Part shown: positions 46,654 to 56,953 of the stretch, piece by piece
How the letters are laid out: every line of letters begins with the position of its first letter
Position numbering within the stretch: the first letter of the stretch is position 1
Assembly (NCBI GenBank): GCA_024509875.1
Contig: JAMPIV010019072.1
Coordinates: 186,001-250,000, forward strand
Direction of reading: 5' to 3'
DNA length: 64,000 bases
Source: Oreohelix idahoensis
Taxonomy: Eukaryota; Mollusca; Gastropoda; Stylommatophora; Oreohelicidae
The notes under the pieces: generated by a model
Told to the model about the DNA's origin: nothing
Seen by the model: only the letters and a program-made list of their open reading frames with translations
Databases searched by the model: none
Position numbers and translations under genes: made by a program

Positions 46654-48733
46654 AGAAGTCCCCCCATCTGACAAGTGTTTCGGCCCGATTACTCCTTTAC
46701 ACTCTAAGGGGGCGGGCCCACTTGGGTCATGACTCCTAAGCGTCTCAGCTTCCTGTTGTCTTGTATCGAAAATGAACCCATTTCACTTACGGTAGCAACT
46801 TTTAATCCACAACGCCAGCCGTGGGGGCAATTGTGAAAGTAACAAAGAAAAGACAAATTATTCCGTTCGTTCCGTCGCCCTTCACAACTAAGGACACACA
46901 CTGAGACACGAGCGCGCAGCCGACGAACCTTAGCCACTGCGCTCCGCGCGCCACTGAAATTCTGTACCTGACACACTCCCTATAGTATACATCGCCTGTT
47001 GCCCCAGAGTCGCAGCCCCCTCACTAGTACACCATATAAACTCAGCGCTGTGGACTTAGAAAAATTTTGGTGTTTTCTGTACCGCGTTTACCGTCACGAT
47101 CTCCATTGCCCACTGCGGTTGTTCCACAGCCAGCCTGATGCCTTTTCGGCAGTTTCGCTAAGCCTCTTTAGTGCCCTTGTTCTAGACTGTCCCTTCAACC
47201 CCAACAGTTTCAATAAATTATACATTGATGCAGCCACAAGCCCTCTTGCGCCCACTTCAACCGCCATGACCCTTGCACTGAATCCATCGTGTCTCAGATC
47301 CGCGGCTAGATCGCTATACTTGGCCGCTTTGAATGAATGTTGCTCGTCTAATCTGGATTCAAATGGCACGGTCAGTTCAATCAGTATGACCTGAAGCGTT
47401 GCTGAAGAATGAAGCACTATATCCGGCCGTCTCCGCGATTTTCTGATACTCTCTGGATATGCCCCCCCGTCCAGGTAGGTCTACCGCCATCTCCCAGTCG
47501 TTTGCACAGTCAAGAAGAGATGGTAAACTGCAACCAGGTTTACTCGGTTTGGGGTGTGCTGACTTTCCTGCCCTCAGAAAGTATGTGTTTGTGGTGTCTG
47601 GCCGGACTTTGCTATTCGCTTTCATTCTTGCCTGATCTATTGTCGCAGCAAGCTCATTTAGCACTTTGTTATGGCGCCAAGTGTATCGTCCTTGCCCTAA
47701 TGCCACCTTACACGCCGAGAGCACGTGTTCAAGTGTCTGCCTCCCCTGGCACAGGGGGCACTGCTCATCATCCGACTTTCCCCATTTCACAAGGTTGGTG
47801 GCCGACGGCAGCAGGTCATACATTGATCTAACCACGAAGCTGAGCCTAAGAGGTGCCATATGCCATATATCATTCCATGTCAAGGATCTCTGCAGGGCTC
47901 CTTCCCATGTAGTCCATTGGCCTTGTTGAACCTGCTGCACTGCTTTTAGCAACCTCTTATCATTCTCAGCTCCTCGTATCTCCTGAACTACCATGTCTCT
48001 GCGTTCCCTGCTTGATGCCTTGGACCACCAGCGGATGTCACCATGCCCAAATCCCCGTCTATTCGTTTGTGTGTATCCGATTACCTCTCTCAGTTTGAGT
48101 GACTCTTCAGCAGCATCAACAGCTTCTTCCACTCTCCACTTCCTTCCCGTTTTCAGTGTGGGCTGAATGGACTTAACCACGTCATCAGCTGACTCGCGTA
48201 GCATCATTGCAAGCCTTGCTTTTCCAACTTTGTACTCTTCAACAACTGACTTGAAGGGAAGCAGAAGTTTTGACTTTTTGCAGTACAGTGCTACATCTGA
48301 CAGACCTGGTGGTGCCCCTAGCCATTTTCTCATGAACTTGTTGACCTTCTGCTCTATAGCTTCCACTGTACTTGTGCTTACTTCATATATAAGCAGTGGC
48401 CACAGCAACTTCGGTATCAACATGAACTGGAGGCACCACAGTTTGTACTTTCCCAGGAGTCTGCTTTGGTCTATGATCTGTAGTCCTCTGTCTGCCATTT
48501 CTATTGTCTGTTGCACTTCCTTCGAGTCTTTTAAAGAGGCATCGTACACCCTGCCAAGACTTTTAACAGGTTCCTCAATGACAGTAGGGATTCTTTGGCT
48601 GGAAACCGTGAATATGACCTCTGCTATCTTCCCTTTCCTGACTGATAGGCTTCTCGACTTCTTGGGTTTGAAGCTCATTCTGCACCAGCTGACTAGTTCA
48701 TCCAGGCGTGCTAACATCCTCCGGGCCTGATGT
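46654..48733 (-). mobile_element. R2-like LINE inserted in element B
   Basis: A 5'-truncated minus-strand LINE of about 2.1 kb, flanked by TCATCTGA at 46646-46653 and 48734-48741, a plausible 8-bp target duplication. The 3' untranslated part runs from about 47093 to 46654. The presence of a restriction-like endonuclease places it with the R2/NeSL/Hero-type LINEs, a lineage separate from the RTE-like LINEs elsewhere in the window. Confidence 0.8.
47094..48733 (-). pseudogene. C-terminal RT thumb, zinc motif and restriction-like endonuclease of R2-like LINE
   Basis: The first 446 codons (48717 to 47377) start in the RT thumb (WCRMSFKPKKSRSLSVRKGK) and include the zinc motif CPLC...H...C (C-X2-C-X7-H-X4-C). 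The reading frame then changes: beyond a C7 run at 47462-47468 the other frame reads RKSRRRPDIVLHSSA and ILIELTVPFE, the catalytic core of the restriction-like endonuclease. It ends at 47094. One indel in the homopolymer explains the break. The RT palm and all N-terminal parts are lost by 5' truncation. Inactive. Confidence 0.85.
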
Positions 48734-48741
48734 TCATCTGA

Positions 48742-49389
48742 TGTCAGAATAATGTATTAAAAGAAAGTAAAAGTAAGTTAATAGACTAGAATATAATAGA
48801 TGTACGTAAGGAAAAAAAAATAAAAGTAACCTATAACTAACTTAGTATGTGAATTAACAATATAGAATTACTATATATATTAATATTATGTTAAAGTAAG
48901 TTCATACATACATATAAAAATGAAACAATTAATTAGCTAGCATAACTATATTATCTATTTGTGTTTTGCTGTATGTATATTACTTGTTTTATTATTATAT
49001 TATTTAATAATAATACTATTAAGTAATGTCATTCTCAAGGAATACGTTGTACTTCTTTCGTAAAGTTCCACGAATATCACGTTATCATTCCGACGAAAGT
49101 ATATGAAAATATATCTGTATGTCACTTTGTTCCTATTTTCACTTTTCATCTTGAATGTATCCTATTTGAATTCGACTGAGTCACGATTGGACACTAACCA
49201 AAGTCCGTGCACATATTCACAACGTTGTCAATGTTATGTGATTATTCTACTCGGATTGTTACAACTTTGAATGTGCGTAGAATTCTTCTTTGTCAACTTG
49301 TTTGACCTGGAATTTTGTAAGTTTGTAAACTCTTGCAGAACATTCAACAAGTGTCAGTTTCATCACCAAGTTCTGGTTCCATGGGTTAT
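48742..49389. other. AT-rich 3' non-coding part of element B
   Basis: Between the end of RNase H and the inserted LINE. Strongly AT-rich, no gene or repeat seen. Confidence 0.6.
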
Positions 49390-49971
49390 TTATGTTCCAA
49401 TCTTATATGGCAAAGGATTGCGGGATAGAATATCAGCGACTATATTCTCATGTCCTGGAATTGCCTCGATGGTGAAATTAAATGGCTGAAGCAGGATTGA
49501 AAAACGAGCAAGTTTGGCGTTCTTATGATTGGCTTTTCTAAGTGATGCTACAGCATGTTGGTCAGTTTGTATGACAAAAGGAGCGCCTAGCAGAAACTTC
49601 TCTAGTTTTTGTATTGCCCATACGACTCCCAATAGCTCCCTATCTATCACCGAGTAGTTTTGCTCTGTCTCGGTGAGTTTTCTGGATATATAAAGAGTAG
49701 GGTGCAGGACGCCGTCGTGTTCTTGCAATAGCGTACCTCCCAATCCGTAATTGCTCGCATCTGTACGGAGTATAAACATTTTTTTACTATCTGGTAACCT
49801 AAGAATAGGTTGCCTGGAGAAGAGAGATATTATTTTGTCAAAAGTTGTCTGGCAGTCTGTTGTCCACAGAACTTTTGTAGGCATATCTTTCTTCAGTAAC
49901 GAAGACAAGACAGCCGTAATTGTTGACAAGTTAGGAATAAACCTACTATAATATTGTACTAAACCCAACAA
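49390..49971 (-). pseudogene. RT thumb and RNase H of element B
   Basis: The frame begins in the RT thumb/connection (LLGLVQYYSRFIPNLS) and continues into a gypsy RNase H with the expected acidic residues: Asp in LRTDASNYGLGG, Glu in DRELLGVVWAI, Asp in VIQTDQHA and Asp in VADILSRNP. RNase H removes the RNA strand during reverse transcription. It is the last domain of pol; the LTR follows after about 1.1 kb of non-coding DNA (not counting the LINE). It is in a different frame from the preceding pol segment, separated by a broken stretch. Confidence 0.85.
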
Positions 49972-49975
49972 GCTC

Positions 49976-52237
49976 CTAACTTGTTTTTTTTTGTTTGTGG
50001 AACTGATAGCTGTAAAATCTTAGACACATTTTGAGGAATAGTTTTTTATTTGTCCAGCCCCTATTATATGTCCCAGGAATGTTATTTCTTGAAAACCTAT
50101 TTGCAAAAGGCATGACATTCCACTGATACAGACCTTGTGGAGTCGAAAATGCAGTGTAATATTTTGCTTGTTCAGTTAAGGGAATCTGCCAATATCCCTT
50201 GGTTAAGTCAATTTTTGTGAAATATCTAGCAGATGAAAGACGAATAAGTAGATCGTCAATCAAAGGATGAGGTTCACTGTCTGGTACAGTTTGAGCGTTA
50301 AGTTTCCTATAATCTACACATAATCGTATATTATTGTCTTTTTTTCTTACAATAACTAGTGGTGACGCGAATGGCGAGTTACTATGTTCGATAATTCCTA
50401 ATGCTAACATCTGTTTAAGTTCTTGAGATGTTTTATCTTGAAAATGGATAGGTACAGAGTAAGGACGAAGTTTTATAGGAGTACTGTCCTTCAGTATAAT
50501 GTCATGAGAAATGATAGAAGTTCGACCAGGTATATCTGTCAGAACATCAGAGTAGGTTTCTAGGAGTTTAGTAATGGAATTATTTTCATCTGAAGTAAGT
50601 GAAGGTGAAATAGCAACATCCCTCCAAGATTCTGAAGATTGTAGTTCCGGTATAGGAAAAGACATTTCAACCTCAGGAAAAGATGCTTCTTCTTCCTGAA
50701 TTACAGAAAGACTAGAGTATTGATAAGAATTAACTGATTTGTCGTCTAAGTCGTGGAAGATAGACTGTAGATGAAGTGGACGGGTAAAGAACTCTTTCAA
50801 CATATTTATATGATAAATTTTTTTCTGACCTTTTATGTCTAATATGTAGTCGACGTCAGAAATCTTATCTACTATTTTGTATGGTCCATTCCAAGCAATT
50901 AATAATTTGTTACCCTTTTGTGGAAGTAGTACATATGCTTCGTCACCAGGAAATAACTGGCGGAGTCTTCTATTTTTGTTTTGAAATTGTCTAGCTCTCT
51001 CCTTCGCAGCCTCTGATGAAGCTGTTGCCATGCGGCAAGCCTCTATGATTTTTTTACGTAAGTTAATAACGTATTCATAAGATGACTGTGTTTCATGAGT
51101 CATCTCAGAGTCGAGTAGTAAGTCTTCAATGAGTCCCATTGGGCCTCTTGGAGGAGCACCAAACACTAACTCGAATGGAGAAAAACCGGTCTGCTCATGC
51201 GGAATTTCTCGGTAAGCGAACAACACAGCTGGAATAGCTCTGTCCCAATCTTGAGGATTGTTTACCGTAACTTTATGTAAAAGTTGTTTAATAGTACGGT
51301 TGAGCCTCTCAACGGACCCATTACTCATCGGATGATAAACACTGCTGAGACTTCTTTCTATATTCAGTGTCTTCATTACATCCTTCATTGTATCAGACAC
51401 AAATTGTGGTCCATGGTCCGAAAGTAATTTTCTTGGAAACCCAAGCCTAGAAAATATTAATATCAAAGCATCAGATATATCAGCTGTTGTAATATTTTTC
51501 AGAGGTATGGCCTCTGGCCATCGTGTACATAGGTCAATACATGTTAATATGTGCCTATGCCCTCTGGCAGTTGGTAACATAGGACCAATAATATCTATTG
51601 CCATCTTGTCGAAAGGACGAACTGATATTTCACTGGCCTGAATGGGGGCATTATGAAAAGCTCCACGAGACTTAACTTCCTGGCAAGTCACACAGGAACG
51701 TACGTATAAAGATACGTCTCGTGAAATTCCCGGCCAGAAAAACGATGACAACACTCGTGAACGTGTTCGAGTGTAGCCCATATGACCCGCGCATTGGGAG
51801 GCATGTGCATGCCGTAGTATGTATGTCCTTAACGACGATGGTACTATGACCTGATGTTTTACCTTATCTTTGTCAACACTATTTCGAATCAAAATATCAT
51901 TATGAATAGTGAACCAATGTTTAGCTCTATTCTTAACCGTAATATCATCATGTTTGTTCACTAATGCAAAAAATTTCTTCAAAGAGCTGTCTTCTCTTTG
52001 TTTGCGAGCAAAAGACTCTCTTTCAATCATGGAAGTAGGTATATCATTAGAGTACTCCATCACTTTAGTGGCTATAGTATCCTTCCTTTCCAACTCGTGA
52101 GCCTGAGCTCTTGTTGTCACTGTATTGCTGCATACAAGTTCACTCTTTCCCATTCCAATATTTCCTCGGGAGTACAGTCTTTGCTGCCATGTATACGTCC
52201 GATTGTCAAATCTGCAACCGGATTCTGAAGTAAACAA
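49976..52237 (-). pseudogene. Integrase followed by reverse transcriptase of element B
   Basis: An open frame of 753 codons without a real ATG start (it opens at a TTG and is entered from protease, probably near 52153). Residues about 130-190 are the integrase zinc domain (H145, H152, C182, C185). The catalytic core has D215, D274 and E310, with exactly 35 residues between the last two. A GPY motif lies at 451-453. A linker of about 120 residues leads to RT: LCVDYRKLN (639-647) and the palm Asp677 in YFTKIDLTKGYWQIPL. After MPF (709-711) the homology breaks, and the next recognisable RT block is FLGHII in another frame, so the YxDD catalytic segment is deleted. Integrase looks intact, RT does not. 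Confidence 0.9.
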
Positions 52238-52428
52238 ACTTTAACTTTCCCTGAAAAAAATGGAGTTTTAACATCTATATTTGCCGTTGGATAATATTCC
52301 ACTGTACCTCCGAAAGTAATACAGCGTACAAACTCTTTAGTAACATAACGTGGATGCACTAAGGATTGACGGATGCCAATTGTGGTGGATCCGGAGTCTC
52401 TTAAAATAGAAATAATATTTCCATCCAT
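52117..52428 (-). CDS. Aspartic protease of element B
   Basis: A 103-codon frame from ATG at 52428. It carries the retroviral-type active site DSGS in SILRDSGSTTIG (about residues 10-13) and the late hydrophobic-Gly motif ADLTIGRIHG (about 70-79). It would cut the gag-pol polyprotein. It lies one base out of register with both gag upstream (stop at 52439) and integrase downstream (overlap 52117-52237), so it is either expressed by frameshifting or displaced by two small indels. Confidence 0.75.
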   Translation of the reverse strand: MDGNIISILRDSGSTTIGIRQSLVHPRYVTKEFVRCITFGGTVEYYPTANIDVKTPFFSGKVKVCLLQNPVADLTIGRIHGSKDCTPEEILEWERVNLYAAIQ

Positions 52429-52437
52429 GATTCCCTT

Positions 52438-52444
52438 GTTAAAA
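52438..52444 (-). promoter_or_regulatory. Possible +1 frameshift site at the gag stop of element B
   Basis: Gag ends ATT TTT TAA, followed by C. A one-base forward slip of the TTT codon on the six-T run would re-pair with TTT and enter the protease frame, which is open from this point on. This is the layout of stop-dependent +1 shift sites. A simple T-run indel explains it equally well. Confidence 0.3.
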
Positions 52445-53181
52445 AATCAATGTCCCAGTTCCATCGTTAGCCGTTAGACAAATAGCAGGAGTAGGTTGTG
52501 TAACCTGTATTGTCGGCTGACTTGATTTCTGAAAAATAGTATGGCATTGTGGACAAACATTTGCCACGTTATTATCAATGACATAGCATGCAGATGAAGA
52601 ATGTGTTGGAGTGTCAACATTGTTATTACATGGAGATGCATTCATGGTCAATGCTGCCCCTGTGTTATGTGTAAACTGTTGATGATGTCTGGAGATGGAG
52701 CGTTGTCTATCCCGAACACCCGAATAATTATTATCATTGCCTCTACTGTTGTAACTTTTATGTCGTGGTTTAAAATTTTCATTCTTCTTCTGATAATGAT
52801 TACCACTATTATTGAATTTGTCAATACCAAAATTATTCCAACTAGGCTTTTGTTGAAAATTATCTTTAGGTTTAAATTGAGGTATTTGATTTCTGAACTG
52901 TTGTCTACCTCGGTTAAAATTGTTATAGCGGTTATAATGATTTTGTCCATGATTATAATTATCATTATATCCTTTGTAAAAATGGTTCCTATTAAGACTA
53001 TGTGTCCTTGCTTTGTCATAACCGTGGTATGACATGTTGGATGCCACTGGTAATGGTTCTCGTGTATGTGAATTCCCTAAACTGACGTTAGGATGTGCAG
53101 AACAATAATTTATAGACATCTCTTCTAAGGACGCAATGGTGGGTGGTTTTCGTTCCTGTAGGAATGAAAAAAATGGCGGAC
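52439..53181 (-). pseudogene. C-terminal part of gag, element B
   Basis: An Asn/Tyr/His/Arg-rich, very basic stretch (RYNNFNRGRQQFRNQ and similar), typical of a nucleic-acid-binding gag tail, ending with a Cys pair motif VCPQCHTIFQ. The frame is open back to the border of element D at 53181, and it is in register with the gag start at 60552-61379 when the insertion and one target-duplication copy are set aside. A similar motif (RCCECNILFQ) ends the gag of element D. Confidence 0.8.
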
Positions 53182-54422
53182 TGTTACCGATGATGAATAT
53201 TAATATTAACGGTGTATGGGTGGCGTAGGTGTGCCGTCGTATCTGTGTTAGGTATGTATTAGTGAGTGTGTGGTAGAACAGTCACTCACAACACAGGTAC
53301 GTAAATAATAGTCATGGATGGCCGTAAACATCTGGTGTAATTTAAATGTTGATTTATTAAGTCACAGCACGATCACGTTTACATTGATATACACACAGTC
53401 ACATTACAAGTCATTGCAATACAATACTCTTCAACATTCATCAGCAGATCTATATCAAGGCCTAAAGTCCTCACGACTCATCTCTGCGCTATAACACTGC
53501 GCTATAATACTGCACCCAGCAGTTCACATAAATTATGGCCTAAAGTCCTCATGACTCACTTATAATGCTGCACCCAGCGGTTCACATAAATAATGGCCTA
53601 AAGTCCTCACGACTCACTTATAATACTGCACCCAGCAGTTCACATAAATTATGGCCTAAAGTCCTCACGACTCACTTATAATACTGCACCCAGCAGTTCA
53701 CATAAATAATGGCCTAAAGTCCTCACGACTCATCTCTGCGCTAGACTTATAATACTGCACCCAGCAGTTCACATAAATAATGGCCTAAAGTCCTCACGAC
53801 TCACTTATAATACTGCACCCAGCAGTTCACATAAATAATGGCCTAAAGTCCTCACGACTCATCTCTGCGCTATACTTATAATACTGCACTATAATACTGC
53901 ACCCAGCAGTTCACATAAATTATGGCCTAAAGTCCTCATGACTCACTTATAATACTGCACCCAGCAGTTCACATAAATAATGGCCTAAAGTCCTCACGAC
54001 TCATCTCTGCGCTAGACTTATAATAGCGAAATATATGTCGACATTTTTCCAAAGCACTACGTAGGCATACATCCTCGAAAAACACACACAGACAGCGTTG
54101 ACCACTCCCGGTCCAACGCTCCGAATCCCTCTTCTCCTCTCCGGGATCACACACTCTAGTCCCGCCAAAAAACCCAAAACGAGACTCCGCTGTTTTTGAA
54201 CACAGCTCAAAAACAGTACAGAATAAATACATCTCAGCATTTGAGATAAAAGCGTTCGCACGCTTTCCTGTACTCTGTCACTCAAAATAAAAAGGATATG
54301 TTTCTATTATAACGTTAAACAAACCTCAGCTTAATCAGGTATACAAGTATTGTAACTCATAATCTACTTTGCCCAAAAACATATTCCGAATTACTGCCCT
54401 TTCAAAGGATCAACTTGTTACA
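53182..54422 (-). repeat. 3' LTR of element D
   Basis: Paired with 59311-60551, same length. Contains the 58-bp tandem repeats described separately. Confidence 0.95.
53512..54020. repeat. 58-bp tandem repeats inside the LTR of element D
   Basis: About eight units built on CACCCAGCAGTTCACATAAA and GGCCTAAAGTCCTCACGACT. Some carry an extra CTCTGCGCTAGACTTATAAT-like piece. The same array with the same unit order is in the other LTR (about 59641-60150). Confidence 0.9.
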
Positions 54423-56254
54423 GTTTCCCACACACCCAGGAGAAAAAAATGATTCTATCATTTTTTTGAAAATTAACTCCCAAAACGAAGAAATTTAAAA
54501 GATAATGGAGTTCTAACCTATGTTTTACAAAATTCATCTTATGATAAGTCAGAAATAGTATATCTACAAAATATTAGCAGTAAATGTAAAGTAAATAACA
54601 GTCATCCAACGTATGATTACTAAAATTAATCTATTAGAAAACCAAGCTAAGTATCTCAAAATTAATCTATTACAGAACTAAGTTAAGCATATACAATAAT
54701 ACTCAAACAAGCAACAAACAATCGTACTAGAAATGACAATATCAAACTAACGAAGTATAATTCGTAAAGAAGTAAAATATGAAATCATCATATGAAAAAC
54801 AACAAATAATATCACAATGTCAAACTATGTGAAACAAATATAACTATCCCTGATCTAAAGTTACCTCATTACATGAACAATACAAAGAATGAAAGTCTAA
54901 GTAGCGTAACAGAAAAAAGTATACACGAAGCATAAAGTGAGACAAAGATGAAACACGGAAGTATAAACAACATATCAGATTATGCTGAAAAGACAACAGA
55001 AAAGATGTAAAGGGATGACGAATAGTCAACAAAGACAGATGAAAAGTAAAGATGCACATGTAGAAAAAGTAGTAATAATACGTTATAACTATCTAAATTA
55101 AACATCATATTGTCTAACTTTATACAATCATAATCAAAAATTACAAAACAAAATACCAAAGTATATCTATACTAACAACACAAAGTAAAAACTTATGACA
55201 AAAAGAATAGTAAGTAATTTAGCCAAATTATAAAACTTATGCATAACTAATAATAAATTATACAAGATATCACACAAACAAAAATAAAACGCTATCAAAA
55301 GGTTTGCACTGACTCAAAGTCACGCGCTAAATACAGAAAAATGCATCAAACATTAAAAAAACAATTTCAAGGAACTAATGACACTACACATTACTAACCA
55401 TAATATACAGATTAACATTGGCACAGAAAAAATATTACACCGTTCAAAAAATACATTTTCAAAAAAAAATACAAAAAAGTTTCGTATCACTAAGTTGCAT
55501 AAAAATAGTATTACATTTACAACCAATTCAAAGCTATAATGAATAAACTAACAAAGAAATCGACTTCAAGAAAATGAAGGACGTATGAACAATCTATCTC
55601 TAAACAGACACACATTAACAAATGTAAGTTTTTTTTTTCTCTTCAAAAAATATACATCACATAAAACACATGAGAAAAAATTCAAGTGCTCATGAATTAT
55701 CTAAAAGTAATTATTGCACCATTACAACTAATGAGTTTTGTGCATAGGGCTGGCAAACTCAACATGTACAAAAGTTGTGTTAACAAAACTGCTACAAAAA
55801 CAAAAAACCAAAACAAACAACTGCAAGTTCAACAGTGGAATATAACTAACAATAGAAACACAGAATCATGGCAATCAAATAATGCATTAAATATTTCAAA
55901 CGAAATTACATGTTATTGCAAAACAAGAACATATCATTTATTATAGTAACAAATACAAAAAATATTTACTGTTTTAATAAATAAAAAATCAGATGTAAAT
56001 CTATAGCTTCCCTTTCCTGTCAACATTTCTTGACCCTGAGCAAGTAAAACATCCGATGTTTAATGAGACGCTGAAAAAGTTACGCTTGAACGCACACAAT
56101 GACCCAAAGTTGACCTCCTTTTCTCACAGTTAATATGTCACAGGAGCCTTGACTGTTATCGTAAAGTCGCTTCTGTCAAAATATATGAATGAAAATTTCT
56201 ATTTTAATGAATGGTGAAATCTAATGAGAAAAAACGTAGAAGTCACAATGACAA
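54423..56254 (-). other. Non-coding 3' interior of element D
   Basis: About 1.8 kb between the gag stop and the 3' LTR, strongly A-rich on the plus strand (T-rich in the element's sense strand), with no pol homology that I can see. Next to the LTR the sense strand reads CTCCTGGGTGTGTGGGAAAC, a weak purine tract (54423-54442). Confidence 0.65.
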
Positions 56255-56953
56255 TTACCCTGTACTTTGGTCCTTGTAAAGCAATGGTCCTTTCACAATG
56301 CCCTCAGCTCTTCTTTTATAATCTCTAGACATCACAGAAGACATTACTGCCGTAGGCTGAAACAAAATGTTACATTCACAACACCGAGACACTTTCTCGT
56401 GCTGAACAACATTATCAGACATAGTATTTAAAACACCAGTGTTATTGTTACCTTGTTTATCTCTATTACAACTGACTCTGGGCTCATGTTGAGCAAAGTT
56501 AGCATACTGGCGCTTATTATTTGTTACATGATGAAAATATTTATTACTACAGTTGCTTTGTTTACAAACAATGACTCTAGACTTTTGCTGAGTCAAGTTA
56601 TGTAGAGAAACATGTGAAGAGCTATTATCTCTCTTTATATTCTTGTCAATTCCTCTATTATGACAAATGTTATGTCTATAACCCAAGTTAGCATTGTTGT
56701 TATTAACATATCTTCTTTGACAAAAATGTCCACTAGACAAGACTTGCTTTCTAGTAGCAAAATCATTACCAGATTGATAGTTTTTCTTACAGTTATTTCT
56801 ACTATAACTTACAGAATTCTTCGGATCAAAATGTTGAAATCCGCTAAATTGTTTACAATTCCTTGGAGAATCAAAATTACCACTTGATAAACTCCCCTTG
56901 GTACTGTCTAATCTTGTGATTATATTTCTTACCATAACTGTTCTTCTTTTCAT
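56255..56953 (-). CDS. Second gag-like frame of element D (nucleic-acid-binding tail)
   Basis: A 232-codon frame, Asn/Lys/Arg/His-rich, with many single Cys and His and the C-terminal motif VSRCCECNILFQ, which parallels VCPQCHTIFQ at the end of gag in element B. It overlaps the first frame by 77 bases in a different frame, and its first ATG lies inside that overlap. It most likely represents the C-terminal half of one gag protein, reached by frameshifting or split by an indel, and not an independent gene. Confidence 0.6.
   Translation of the reverse strand: MKRRTVMVRNIITRLDSTKGSLSSGNFDSPRNCKQFSGFQHFDPKNSVSYSRNNCKKNYQSGNDFATRKQVLSSGHFCQRRYVNNNNANLGYRHNICHNRGIDKNIKRDNSSSHVSLHNLTQQKSRVIVCKQSNCSNKYFHHVTNNKRQYANFAQHEPRVSCNRDKQGNNNTGVLNTMSDNVVQHEKVSRCCECNILFQPTAVMSSVMSRDYKRRAEGIVKGPLLYKDQSTG

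Noticed and set aside
52150..52165. -1 slip site GGGAAAG between protease and integrase of B
   Set aside because: The heptamer is not in the phase required for a canonical -1 shift in the protease frame; an indel is simpler.
53969..54285. 87- and 94-codon frames, also present at 60098-60414
   Set aside because: Duplicated with the LTRs of element D and overlapping each other; no domain.
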